Source: Bacteroidales bacterium UBA3297 (lineage in GTDB: Bacteria > Bacteroidota > Bacteroidia > Bacteroidales > Paludibacteraceae). Taken from it: 64,000 nucleotides of DNA. Shown in pieces: positions 44,080 to 51,480 of this stretch. Each line of letters opens with the position of its first letter. Position 1 is the first letter of the stretch. The stretch is taken from contig DETD01000009.1 in the NCBI GenBank assembly GCA_002362105.1, positions 247,105-311,104 on the forward strand, in the 5' to 3' direction. Position numbers and translations under genes: made by a program. Below the pieces are notes generated by a model. It saw nothing but the letters and a program-made list of their open reading frames with translations, had not been told where the DNA came from and did no database searches.

Positions 44080-44171
44080 TAGTGTTTGTTTCTCAAATTA
44101 ACTGATTCGGTTTATAAATTCCAAGTGTTTTTTTGTTCTTCTTGGCTTTATTTTAACATTTTACATATGTT

Positions 44172-44933
44172 TTAGAGCAGGGCTTCGTGCGGAATTTCGG
44201 TTATCCGCTCCTTCTCTATCAGTTTTTGCCCGGTTATGCGGCGGTGTACCTGCATGGTGGCAATCACGTCTTTTTGGCAGTAGGTGGCTATGCGGTCGTA
44301 GTTTTTCTCTTTGTAGAACACGCCTGCCACCTCGCTTCCGTCTATGTCGTCTTTCGGGCTCGGTATGCCTAGCACCTGGCACAGCAGTTTCAGTTGTGCC
44401 GCATAGCGGTAGGCTCCGCATTTCCACATTTCCATGGTGTCTATTACGGGAGTCTCCCACGGTTTTTTGTCGTATATTTTCAAAAGGTCGGGCACCGGCA
44501 CGCCCAGTATCAGCATTCGCCGCACAATAAAGGGTATGTCGAACTCTTTGGCGTTGTGTCCGCACAGTTTGTCGATGGTTAGTTTCTTCTGTACCAGCAT
44601 GTTCGAGAAACTCTCTACGATCCGTTTCTCGTCGCTACCGAAGAAGGAGCTGACGCAGAAACGCTGGCTGCCGTCGTTCTTGTCGGGGTAGTAGGCGCCG
44701 AACGAAATGCAGACAATCCGGCCAAATTCGGCATACAGTCCGGCCTGTTGTATCCGTTCTTCCTCGCTTTGTTCGCTGGTGTCGTCGCCCTGTGCTGCGG
44801 CCGTCATTTTTGCCAGTTTCTCTTCCCACAGGTGGCACATGTCTTCATCGTTCTGGTCTACAAGTGCTTGCATAGGAACTGTCTCTATGTCAAGAAACAG
44901 TATGTTAGAGTCTTTTACGCGGTTAGAAATCAT
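44172..44933 (-). CDS. Predicted DEDD-type 3'-5' exonuclease (PolB-exonuclease-like)
   Basis: A 253-residue cytosolic exonuclease of the DnaQ-like superfamily, in the group resembling the proofreading domain of B-family polymerases. The acidic residues are in place: FLDIETVP near 13-20 (Exo I DxE), LCGHNAKEFDIPF near 122-134 (Exo II), and YDRIATYCQKDV near 212-223 (Exo III, YxxxD, so DEDDy). A charged insertion (about 33-60) lies between ExoI and the next strand. It is monocistronic and probably acts in DNA repair or RNA processing. The upstream region is shared with the divergent grpE. Confidence 0.87.
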   Translation of the reverse strand: MISNRVKDSNILFLDIETVPMQALVDQNDEDMCHLWEEKLAKMTAAAQGDDTSEQSEEERIQQAGLYAEFGRIVCISFGAYYPDKNDGSQRFCVSSFFGSDEKRIVESFSNMLVQKKLTIDKLCGHNAKEFDIPFIVRRMLILGVPVPDLLKIYDKKPWETPVIDTMEMWKCGAYRYAAQLKLLCQVLGIPSPKDDIDGSEVAGVFYKEKNYDRIATYCQKDVIATMQVHRRITGQKLIEKERITEIPHEALL

Positions 44934-44942
44934 CTGTTACCC

Positions 44943-45023
44943 TTTTTTCTGCAAATATGACACTATTTTCAAATTTTTCTGCAAATATGGCAGAGTTTTC
45001 TTGTTTTTTCTGCCAATTTTGGC
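44943..45023 (+). promoter_or_regulatory. Three phased TTTTTCTGC-type repeats upstream of grpE
   Basis: TTTTTCTGCAAATATGACA (from 44944), TTTTTCTGCAAATATGGCAG (from 44974) and TTTTTCTGCCAATTTTGGC (from 45005) repeat at 30- and 31-bp spacing, three helical turns apart. The second and third contain the palindromes CTGC-N7-GCAG and GCCA-N4-TGGC. They sit about 50-115 bp upstream of the predicted grpE start, where activators of sigma-54 promoters bind. The first two also lie in the promoter region of the divergent exonuclease gene. Confidence 0.5.
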
Positions 45024-45036
45024 CGGCGCTTTTCTT

Positions 45037-45052
45037 TGGCCTGCCTTTTGCA
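45037..45052 (+). promoter_or_regulatory. Sigma-54-type promoter of grpE-dnaJ
   Basis: TGGCCTG (45037-45043), four nucleotides, then TTGCA (45048-45052). GG and GC are 10 nt apart, exactly as in the -24/-12 consensus. The predicted start is near 45063, about 53 nt before the grpE ATG. Confidence 0.6.
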
Positions 45053-45115
45053 GCTACTTCTTAAAGTAGTTTGTGCTACTGCTATTTAAGTTTAGAAAAT
45101 TATAAAGATTAAGAT

Positions 45116-45724
45116 ATGAGCGAAGAAAAAGAAGAACTGAAGCAGAATGCTGATTCTCAGAACGAGAATGTGGAACAGAATGCTGAAACTGCTACCGAGG
45201 CTCCTGCTGCTGAAGCTGAATTGACGCCTGAAGAGCAGGCTGCCGCAAAAATCGCTGAACTTGAGGCGAAAGTCGAACAGCAACACAACGACTATCTTTT
45301 GTTGTATGCCGATTTCGAAAACTACAAGAAACGCACTTTCAAGGAGAAAACCGACGCTATTTGGGCGGCTAAAAAGGGCATTCTTGAAGATATGCTCTCG
45401 GTGATCGATGACTTCGAACGCGGTCTGAAAGAACTTGAAAAGGTGAACGACGAAAGTGTCAGCTCTTTCAAAGAGGGTATCGACAACATCTACCGCAAGT
45501 TCTCTAACTTTATCGCACAGAAGGGCGTCACCCTGATTGAAACCAAGGACCAGGACTTCAATACCGACTTCCACGAGGCGGTCGCTATTATTCCGGCTCC
45601 GGGCATGAACAACAAGATTATCGACTGCACCCAGAAGGGGTATATGCTTGGCGACAAGGTTATGCGCCACGCCAAGGTTGTGGTTGGACAGGATGCGAAT
45701 GCTGATACTAATGAATCGAAATAA
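45116..45724 (+). CDS. grpE: Nucleotide exchange factor GrpE
   Basis: A 202-residue cytosolic homodimer that releases ADP from DnaK. The first 65 residues are a disordered acidic region (Glu, Ala, Asn), followed by the long coiled-coil helix (EEQAAAKIAELEAKVEQQHNDYLLLYADFENYKKR, about 65-100) and the C-terminal beta domain with GVTLIETKDQDFNTDFHEAV and NNKIIDCTQKGYMLGDKVMRHAKVVV, the family signature. It is followed after 2 nt by dnaJ. An apparent sigma-54-type promoter precedes it, as for dnaK 22 kb away. Confidence 0.97.
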   Translation: MSEEKEELKQNADSQNENVEQNAETATEAPAAEAELTPEEQAAAKIAELEAKVEQQHNDYLLLYADFENYKKRTFKEKTDAIWAAKKGILEDMLSVIDDFERGLKELEKVNDESVSSFKEGIDNIYRKFSNFIAQKGVTLIETKDQDFNTDFHEAVAIIPAPGMNNKIIDCTQKGYMLGDKVMRHAKVVVGQDANADTNESK

Positions 45725-45726
45725 TT

Positions 45727-46881
45727 ATGGCTGCTGATAGAGATTATTACGAAATACTGGGCGTTAGCAAAACGGCTACCGATGCCGAGATTAAGTCGGC
45801 TTACCGTAAGATGGCTGTCAAATACCACCCAGACCGCCAGCAAGACAAGTCTGAGGCCGAGAAAAAGGAGGCCGAAGAACTCTTTAAGGAGGCTGCTGAG
45901 GCTTATTCGGTCCTAAGCGACCCTCAGAAGCGCCAGCGTTACGACCAGTTCGGTAAGGCGGGTGTCGACGGTGGTGCCGGCGGCTTTGGCGGCGGCATGA
46001 ATATGGAAGACATCTTCAGCCAGTTCGGCGACATCTTCGGTGGTTTCGGCGGCTTTGGCGGTTTCGGTGGTGGCTCGCGTGGCCAGCAGGTCAACCAGGG
46101 CTCTAACATACGTGTCAGGGTTAAGCTGTCGCTGAAGGAGATTGCTACTGGTTGCGAGAAGAAGGTGAAAGTGCCTCATTATGTCCCTTGTCCCGATTGT
46201 AATGGTACCGGTGCCGAGGGCAACGATTTCTCTACTTGCTCTGCTTGTAATGGTACGGGTTATGTGACGCGTGTGCAGCGCACTATTCTGGGTGCTATGC
46301 AAACCCGTTCGGTTTGTCCTACTTGCGGTGGCGAGGGTAAAATCATCAACAAGAAATGTAAGAACTGTAAGGGTGAGGGCATTGTCAGACAGGAAGAGGT
46401 TGTTTCCTTCAACATTCCTGCCGGTGTTCAGTCGGGTATGACGCTTACTGTCCGTGGCAAGGGTAACGCACCGCGTCATGGTGGTGTTCCTGGCGATTTG
46501 CTGGTTGTGGTTGAGGAAGAGGCGCACGACGAACTCTTGCGCGATGGCGACGACCTGATTTACAACGCGCTCATTCCGGTCTATACCGCTATTCTCGGTG
46601 GCACTATCGAGATTCCTACGGTCGACGGTAAGGCGAAAATCAAGATCGATCCGGGTACTCAGCCCGACAAGGTGTTGCGCTTGCGCGGTAAGGGACTCCC
46701 TCATTTGCAGGGTTACGGTTCAGGCGATTTGCTCGTCCGCATTGGTGTCTATATTCCAGAAAGCCTGTCGCGCGACGAGAAGAAAGTCTTCGAGAAACTG
46801 CAAGAGACGCCTGCCAATTTCGAGCCTACCAAATCGGCTCGTAAGGCGTTTAACGACAACTTCAAGCAGATGTACGACTAA
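45727..46881 (+). CDS. dnaJ: Chaperone DnaJ (Hsp40)
   Basis: A type I DnaJ of 384 residues that delivers substrates to DnaK and stimulates its ATPase. The J domain covers residues 1-75 with HPD in AVKYHPDRQQ near 34. A Gly/Phe-rich region runs from about 78 to 118, and the zinc-binding domain has four CxxCxGxG units (CPDCNGTG, CSACNGTG, CPTCGGEG, CKNCKGEG, about 156-222). The substrate-binding and dimerisation domains follow. It is 2 nt from grpE and ends before a strong bidirectional terminator. Confidence 0.98.
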   Translation: MAADRDYYEILGVSKTATDAEIKSAYRKMAVKYHPDRQQDKSEAEKKEAEELFKEAAEAYSVLSDPQKRQRYDQFGKAGVDGGAGGFGGGMNMEDIFSQFGDIFGGFGGFGGFGGGSRGQQVNQGSNIRVRVKLSLKEIATGCEKKVKVPHYVPCPDCNGTGAEGNDFSTCSACNGTGYVTRVQRTILGAMQTRSVCPTCGGEGKIINKKCKNCKGEGIVRQEEVVSFNIPAGVQSGMTLTVRGKGNAPRHGGVPGDLLVVVEEEAHDELLRDGDDLIYNALIPVYTAILGGTIEIPTVDGKAKIKIDPGTQPDKVLRLRGKGLPHLQGYGSGDLLVRIGVYIPESLSRDEKKVFEKLQETPANFEPTKSARKAFNDNFKQMYD

Positions 46882-46906
46882 CCACTGGGGTGGTTTTACA
46901 CCGCAT

Positions 46907-46948
46907 AAAAATAGAAACGGGGAACACTGTTGCAGTGTTCCCCGTTTC
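46907..46948. terminator. Bidirectional terminator between dnaJ and the 121-residue gene
   Basis: Perfect 16-base arms (46914-46929 and 46933-46948) form a GC-rich hairpin with a 3-nt loop. T-rich sequence follows on the plus strand, and the complement of AAAAAT at 46907-46912 follows on the minus strand. It serves dnaJ and the convergent unit. Confidence 0.9.
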
Positions 46949-46973
46949 TTTATTTCTTGCCCGATTCTTAGTC

Positions 46974-47300
46974 TTAGCGTTGTGGCTCGAAGAAGATAGA
47001 TTTCTTCAACTCTCCGTCTGTGCTTTCTGCCTTCAGGTAGTAGGTGTTGCCGACTATAGGGTAGGCTAGCACTACTTTCAACAGGCATTTTTCTTCGGGG
47101 TTTTCTATTTTTATGGTGTTCAGTTCGTTATGGTCCGCATCAAGCAGCGTCACTGTCAGTTCCCGGTCTAGAATCAGGTCCATGATGATTTTTTCACGGC
47201 TGACTTTATCTCCGTCTTGGGGGTCATCTAGTTTGTTTAGCGGTAAGAAGAGTTCTTTACCGAACTCGCAGTCGCTTAAGCCAATTTTTTTTGCTCCCAT
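46974..47300 (-). CDS. Hypothetical protein, 108 residues
   Basis: A small soluble protein without signal peptide or recognised domain. It starts MGAKKIGLSDCEFGKELFLPLNKLDD and is beta-rich in its second half (ELTVTLLDADHNELNTIKIE; KVVLAYPIVGNTYYLKAE), which suggests a single beta-sandwich. The start at 47300 is 25 nt after the ApbE stop; an in-frame start at 47339 would add 13 residues (MQQSKKTTKTNRE) and overlap apbE. It is likely co-transcribed with apbE, but no link to flavinylation is evident. Confidence 0.65.
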   Translation of the reverse strand: MGAKKIGLSDCEFGKELFLPLNKLDDPQDGDKVSREKIIMDLILDRELTVTLLDADHNELNTIKIENPEEKCLLKVVLAYPIVGNTYYLKAESTDGELKKSIFFEPQR

Positions 47301-47325
47301 CTCTCTATTTGTTTTTGTCGTTTTT

Positions 47326-48444
47326 TTACTCTGTTGCAATTAGTTTTTTGAATCCGCTGGTCGAGGTGGTCTCGTATTCGCCGTTCGCATTGCTGTAAAT
47401 GAAGTAGCCTTCCAGCTCGGGAATCGACTCAACCAGTTTTACAGCCTTTTCCAGCCCCATTACCATACATGCGGTTGCGTAAGCGTCGGCCTCGATGCAG
47501 GTCGGCCCGTAAATTGTCGCGCTCAGCAGGCTGTGTTGTGCGGGGTAGCCTGTTTTCGGGTTGATGGTGTGCGCATATTTCTTTCCGTCCTTGTAGTAGA
47601 ATCTGCGGTAGTTGCCCGAAGTGGCAAGGCCGCCGTTGTTTAGTTCTATTATGGTCTGTAGCTCGTCTTGCCGGTTCAGACTGTCGTCAACCGGTTTGGT
47701 AATGCCCAGTCGCCATTTCTTCCCTTTGTCGTTTACACCGCTTATCACGCACTCTCCGCCAATTTCCACCATGTAGTTCTTTATGCCGTGCTTCTCCAGC
47801 AGTTGCGCAACCACGTCGCTCGAGTAGCCTTTGGCTATGGCCGATGCGTCGAGCATTACGCAGGTGTCGCTTTTTACGACCCGGTCACCCGCCAACATTA
47901 CTTTTTTATAGCCGGTGTGTTTCAGCAACTCTGCTATGGTCGAGTCGTTCACCTTTGTGTTGTGTTTGAAACCGAACCCCCAGGCGTTTACCAGCGGTGC
48001 TACGGTAATGTCGAAAGCGCCGTCGGTCTTTTCCGATACTTTTTCCGCTGTTGTGAAAACGGTTTTAAAGTAGTGGTCTGCTCTTGCCGTGGTGTCGTTC
48101 CGGTTTATCCGGCTGATGATGGAACTGTCGTTAAAGGCCGATACCGATAGGTCGAACCGCTGGAACTCTGCCTCGTATTCTTCCTGCAGCGACTTCCCGT
48201 CTGCTGTCTCGTAGGTAATGTGGTAAAAGGTACCGTGCACCTGGCCTTCCTCGTGAAGGTACTGCCCTTGGCGTGGCCGTTGACACCGACCTACAGTCAA
48301 AAACGGGTGCACCTGGCCTTCCTCGTGAAGGTACTGCCCTTGGGGGGTGGCGCCTTCCGTTTTCAGGGTGTTTGTCCTGTTTAGCCAACCAATACCTCCC
48401 AAAACTAGTAGAATAACAACGCCGACAATCTGCCTTTTGTTCAT
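47326..48444 (-). CDS. apbE: FAD:protein FMN transferase (ApbE family)
   Basis: An exported, membrane-anchored flavin transferase of 372 residues that attaches FMN to a Thr/Ser of partner proteins such as Nqr or Rnf subunits. Residues 5-20 form a single N-terminal membrane segment. The catalytic domain from about 70 has FDLSVSAFNDSSIISRIN, DGAFDITVAPLVNAWGFG, LDASAIAKGYSSDVVAQLL, YMVEIGGECVISG and HTINPKTGYPA, plus the Asp-containing C-terminal part with ADAYATACMVMG. Between membrane segment and catalytic domain is an odd insertion in which a 12-residue stretch (QGQYLHEEGQVH) occurs twice. Its 5' leader has its own promoter. Confidence 0.93.
   Translation of the reverse strand: MNKRQIVGVVILLVLGGIGWLNRTNTLKTEGATPQGQYLHEEGQVHPFLTVGRCQRPRQGQYLHEEGQVHGTFYHITYETADGKSLQEEYEAEFQRFDLSVSAFNDSSIISRINRNDTTARADHYFKTVFTTAEKVSEKTDGAFDITVAPLVNAWGFGFKHNTKVNDSTIAELLKHTGYKKVMLAGDRVVKSDTCVMLDASAIAKGYSSDVVAQLLEKHGIKNYMVEIGGECVISGVNDKGKKWRLGITKPVDDSLNRQDELQTIIELNNGGLATSGNYRRFYYKDGKKYAHTINPKTGYPAQHSLLSATIYGPTCIEADAYATACMVMGLEKAVKLVESIPELEGYFIYSNANGEYETTSTSGFKKLIATE
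48235..48343 (-). repeat. apbE: In-frame 37-bp direct duplication inside apbE
   Basis: Two identical 37-bp copies (48235-48271 and 48307-48343) are 72 bp apart, a multiple of three, so the reading frame is kept. They encode QGQYLHEEGQVH twice, separated by a 12-residue spacer of odd composition (PFLTVGRCQRPR). This sequence is not part of the ApbE fold and may be a recent tandem duplication or an inserted repeat. Confidence 0.85.
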
Positions 48445-48461
48445 TATTTCTATTTTTTATG

Positions 48462-48469
48462 CAAATATA
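48462..48469 (-). promoter_or_regulatory. Promoter -7 element of apbE
   Basis: TATATTTG on the minus strand (complement of 48462-48469) fits TAnnTTTG, 17 nt before the ATG. Confidence 0.5.
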
Positions 48470-48577
48470 GTTAAATCCTTGGTTTTTTGCGTTTTTTTCT
48501 TCCCCCTATTGACTACAATTTTCTCATTTCGCACCCTTTACTTCGTAGTTCTTGCTTTCTAGTTCTTCGTTTTTAGT

Positions 48578-48585
48578 TATTTTTG
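48578..48585 (+). promoter_or_regulatory. Promoter -7 element of trmD
   Basis: TATTTTTG fits TAnnTTTG, 19 nt before the trmD ATG. A -33 element is not clear. Confidence 0.45.
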
Positions 48586-48604
48586 TAATGTAAATCTTAT
48601 AAAT

Positions 48605-49282
48605 ATGCGTATCGACATCCTTTCGGCTGTGCCCGAACTTTTAGAAAGTCCACTCAGCCATTCTATTATAAAGAGAGCTATTAACAAGGGCTTGGCGGAA
48701 ATACACATCCACAACATCCGCGATTATACTTTAGACAAGCATAAGAAGATCGACGATTATGCCTTTGGCTTCAGTGCGGGTATGGTTATGCAGATTGAAC
48801 CCATCGACCGCCTGATTTCCCACCTGAAAAGCGAGCGCGAGTACGACGAGGTCATCTACACTTCTCCCGATGGCGAAGTATTCGACCAGCCTATGGCCAA
48901 TTCTATGTCGCTGCTCAACAATGTCATTATCCTTTGCGGACACTACAAGGGCATTGACCACCGCATCCGCGAGCACCTTATCACGAAAGAGGTCTCTGTG
49001 GGCGATTTTGTGCTTACTGGGGGCGAACTGGCGGCCTGCATTATGGCCGACGCCGTCATCCGCCTTATTCCGGGGGCTATGAGCGATGTCGAGTCGGCAC
49101 TTTCCGACAGTTTCCAAGACAACCTGCTGGCTCCGCCGGTCTATTCGCGTCCTGCCGAATACAAGGGCTGGCGCGTGCCCGACATTCTGCTTTCCGGTAA
49201 CGAGGCGAAGGTGAAGGAGTGGGAGTATGAACAGGCGCTGGAACGGACTAAACGCCTGCGTCCCGATTTGCTGAAAAAATAA
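48605..49282 (+). CDS. trmD: tRNA (guanine37-N1)-methyltransferase
   Basis: A cytosolic SPOUT methylase of 225 residues that makes m1G37 in tRNAs and so protects the reading frame. The trefoil-knot AdoMet site is present: LNNVIILCGHYKGIDHRI near residues 105-122 and VGDFVLTGGELAACIMADAV near 136-155. The catalytic Asp region SDSFQDNLLAPPVYSRPAEYKGW is near 171-193, and VPDILLSGNEAKV follows. The N-terminal loop reads FGFSAGMVMQ, where many homologues have a Gly-Gly pair. It is followed 12 nt later by an MscS-type channel gene. Confidence 0.97.
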   Translation: MRIDILSAVPELLESPLSHSIIKRAINKGLAEIHIHNIRDYTLDKHKKIDDYAFGFSAGMVMQIEPIDRLISHLKSEREYDEVIYTSPDGEVFDQPMANSMSLLNNVIILCGHYKGIDHRIREHLITKEVSVGDFVLTGGELAACIMADAVIRLIPGAMSDVESALSDSFQDNLLAPPVYSRPAEYKGWRVPDILLSGNEAKVKEWEYEQALERTKRLRPDLLKK

Positions 49283-49294
49283 CCTCCCGTTGCT

Positions 49295-50494
49295 ATGGAT
49301 ATAGAAAAATCGTTTGTTGAAAAGGTGGCCGACTTCCTTGAGCACACCCTCGGGCTCTCGGCCTGGTGGGCGGGCGTGCTCGACAGCATCCTCGTAGTGG
49401 CGGTGCTGCTGCTGATTGCCGCTTTCGTTGGCTACGCCCTCAAAAACTGGGCAGTTCCGCTGTTGCACGCGCTCGTTAAAAAAACCGAGAACAAGTGGGA
49501 CGATATGTTGTTCGACAGCCGGGTGGCCACTTATGTCTCGCAAATTATTCCGGTCTATTTTGTTTACCGCACCCTGCCGCTGGCCTTTATTGGCGATTCG
49601 TATTGGCTCTACGGGTTGCAGAAGGTCTTCCTGATTGGGTTAATTGCGTTGGTCATTTGCTTGATTAACGCGCTTATCAACGTGGTTGGCAACATCATCG
49701 ACGGGAAGAATGCGTTGAAAGACCATCCTTACCAACTTATTTTCCAAGTTTTTAAGGTGATTGTCTTCATCATTGGTCTCATTTGCATTATCAGTGTCTT
49801 GGTCAACCGTTCGCCTACGGTGTTGCTGACGGGTTTGGGCGCTTCGGCCGCTATTGTTTCGTTGGTGTTTAAAGACACCATTGTCGGTTTCGTGTCGGGG
49901 GTACAGCTTTCGGCCAATGGTATGGTTCAGAAAGGCGACTGGATTTCTATGCCGAATATGAATGTCGACGGGCATGTGCTCGAAATTACGCTCCATACCG
50001 TAAAAGTGCTGAATTTCGACAAGTCGATTGTTACCATTCCGCCAAGCACGCTTTTAAATTCCACGTTCCTCAACTGGCGTAAAATGCAGAAAAGCGGCCA
50101 CCGCCGCATTTGCAGGGATATCAGGATCGATGTCAAGTCCATCCATGTCTGTTCAGCCGACGAGCTAAGGAAACTAGCTGCACTGCCGTATATGGGGGGC
50201 GTGCTGACTGCAATTAAGAAGAACGGGTACAAGATGCCCGATGGCGGGGTAGTGTCGAATTTGGCGCTTTTCCGTGAGTTTATGTTGCAGTACATCCAGC
50301 ATCATCCTTATTTCACACCGCACGAAACGTTCATGGTACGCCAACTGCCTCCTACCGAGCTTGGTTTGCCCGTTCAAATCTATTTCTTTGTGAAGGAGGT
50401 CCGTTGGGAGCCTTTCGAGAATATCCAGTCGGGCGTGTTCGACCATGTCTATGCGTCGCTGCCGGCTTTCGGATTGCTTCCTTTCCAGCGCTAG
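49295..50494 (+). CDS. MscS-family mechanosensitive channel
   Basis: An inner-membrane protein of 399 residues. Predicted membrane helices are at about residues 23-50, 78-97, 105-135, 145-170 and the pore-lining TM3 region (VLLTGLGASAAIVSLVFKDTIVGFVSG, about 170-197). The beta domain follows with VQKGDWISMPNMNVDGHVLEITLHTVKV and IPPSTLLNSTFLNWRKM, the MscS signature. The C-terminal part is soluble and contains PTELGLPVQIYFFVKE. It probably protects against osmotic downshock. It is co-transcribed with trmD. No terminator was seen directly after the gene. Confidence 0.92.
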   Translation: MDIEKSFVEKVADFLEHTLGLSAWWAGVLDSILVVAVLLLIAAFVGYALKNWAVPLLHALVKKTENKWDDMLFDSRVATYVSQIIPVYFVYRTLPLAFIGDSYWLYGLQKVFLIGLIALVICLINALINVVGNIIDGKNALKDHPYQLIFQVFKVIVFIIGLICIISVLVNRSPTVLLTGLGASAAIVSLVFKDTIVGFVSGVQLSANGMVQKGDWISMPNMNVDGHVLEITLHTVKVLNFDKSIVTIPPSTLLNSTFLNWRKMQKSGHRRICRDIRIDVKSIHVCSADELRKLAALPYMGGVLTAIKKNGYKMPDGGVVSNLALFREFMLQYIQHHPYFTPHETFMVRQLPPTELGLPVQIYFFVKEVRWEPFENIQSGVFDHVYASLPAFGLLPFQR

Positions 50495-50514
50495 CGGAAA
50501 ACAAGACCTTACTT

Positions 50515-50546
50515 CTTGCATAAATTTCTCCTCTTTATTAATTTTG
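50515..50546 (+). promoter_or_regulatory. Bacteroides-type promoter of the 222-residue outer membrane protein
   Basis: CTTG at 50515-50518, a 20-nt spacer and TAATTTTG at 50539-50546 (perfect TAnnTTTG) lie 25 nt before the ATG. Confidence 0.6.
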
Positions 50547-50571
50547 CGAATCAAATCTTAATTTATTCATA

Positions 50572-51240
50572 ATGAAACAGTTTTTATTGGCTGTAGCCAT
50601 AACTCTTGGCTTTTCTTCGGCTAGTGCGCAAGACGATTTTATGTGGGGTCTCACCGGTGGCTTGAATGTTTCTAGCTTCAGTGGCGACTATAATGACATT
50701 GAACATAATGCCAAAGCTGGCTTTAATGTCGGTTTGAAGGCTGAGTACAACGTTGCCGATCCTTTCTTCATCGAGGGTACTGTCGCACTCTCTGGCAAGG
50801 GCTTCAAACTCAAGTATTCAGATGAAATGTTGAAAGATCCTGAACTTTTAGACTTGCTTGAAAAAGAGAATATGAGTCTTGACAAAGAAAACAAGGTCGA
50901 TTTGTGGTATCTGCACATCCCTATTAATTTCGGTTATAAATTCAGCATTAACGACTATTTGGCTGTCGCTCCTAAGGTGGGTGTATATGTCGATTTGGGT
51001 TTGTGGGGTAACGACTCTTACGAGAATAATCCGTTTACGGAATACGACAGTTGGAAAAAGAACCCTTATTTCGAAAACAACAACTTCAACCGTTTCGATT
51101 TCGGATTTGGCTTCGGTCTCAATTTCTGGGCGGCTAACCACTTTGAGGTCAGCACAGGCTACGAGTTGGGTATGGTTAAGGCTTACAAAGCCGACTCAAA
51201 ACCACGTGACTGGTATTTGAATCTGGCCTTCCTCTTCTAG
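50572..51240 (+). CDS. Outer membrane beta-barrel protein (PorT-like)
   Basis: A 222-residue exported protein with a signal peptide (to ASAQ, residue 20) and alternating amphipathic strands, ending in a typical barrel terminus (WYLNLAFLF, aromatic last residue). Characteristic segments are WGLTGGLNVSSFSGD, KAGFNVGLKAEYNV, INFGYKFSINDYLAVAPKVGVYVD and EVSTGYELGMVKA. Small 8-stranded barrels of this type are abundant in Bacteroidales. It resembles the 214-residue protein at 56944. It is monocistronic with its own terminator. Confidence 0.85.
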   Translation: MKQFLLAVAITLGFSSASAQDDFMWGLTGGLNVSSFSGDYNDIEHNAKAGFNVGLKAEYNVADPFFIEGTVALSGKGFKLKYSDEMLKDPELLDLLEKENMSLDKENKVDLWYLHIPINFGYKFSINDYLAVAPKVGVYVDLGLWGNDSYENNPFTEYDSWKKNPYFENNNFNRFDFGFGFGLNFWAANHFEVSTGYELGMVKAYKADSKPRDWYLNLAFLF

Positions 51241-51280
51241 TCATTCCTTTTACTGCTACAAGGTAGAACTATATGATATA

Positions 51281-51313
51281 AACCCCGAAAGTGTTTGACT
51301 TTCGGGGTTTTAT
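51281..51313 (+). terminator. Intrinsic terminator of the 222-residue barrel gene
   Basis: Perfect 12-base arms (51281-51292 and 51298-51309) are followed by a short T-rich tail. It begins 40 nt after the stop codon. Confidence 0.85.
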
Positions 51314-51422
51314 TATAGTAGGGGCACACAGCTGTCTTTGTTCTTTTGGGTAACGGAGAGTTGTGTCCTGTAGCAGTGGTAGAAAAACTAATTCTGTTCG
51401 CAAAACATTGGTATATAAACAA

Positions 51423-51451
51423 GAAAAGACGGCCATTTCGGCCGTCTTTTC
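51423..51451 (-). terminator. Intrinsic terminator of the C25 peptidase operon
   Basis: Perfect 12-base arms (51423-51434 and 51440-51451) are A-rich on one side and T-rich on the other. It lies 30 nt after the stop of the minus-strand peptidase gene and can work in both directions. Confidence 0.85.
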
Positions 51452-51480
51452 TATTATAGTGGGGAGTCGTTTCCCCTAGT

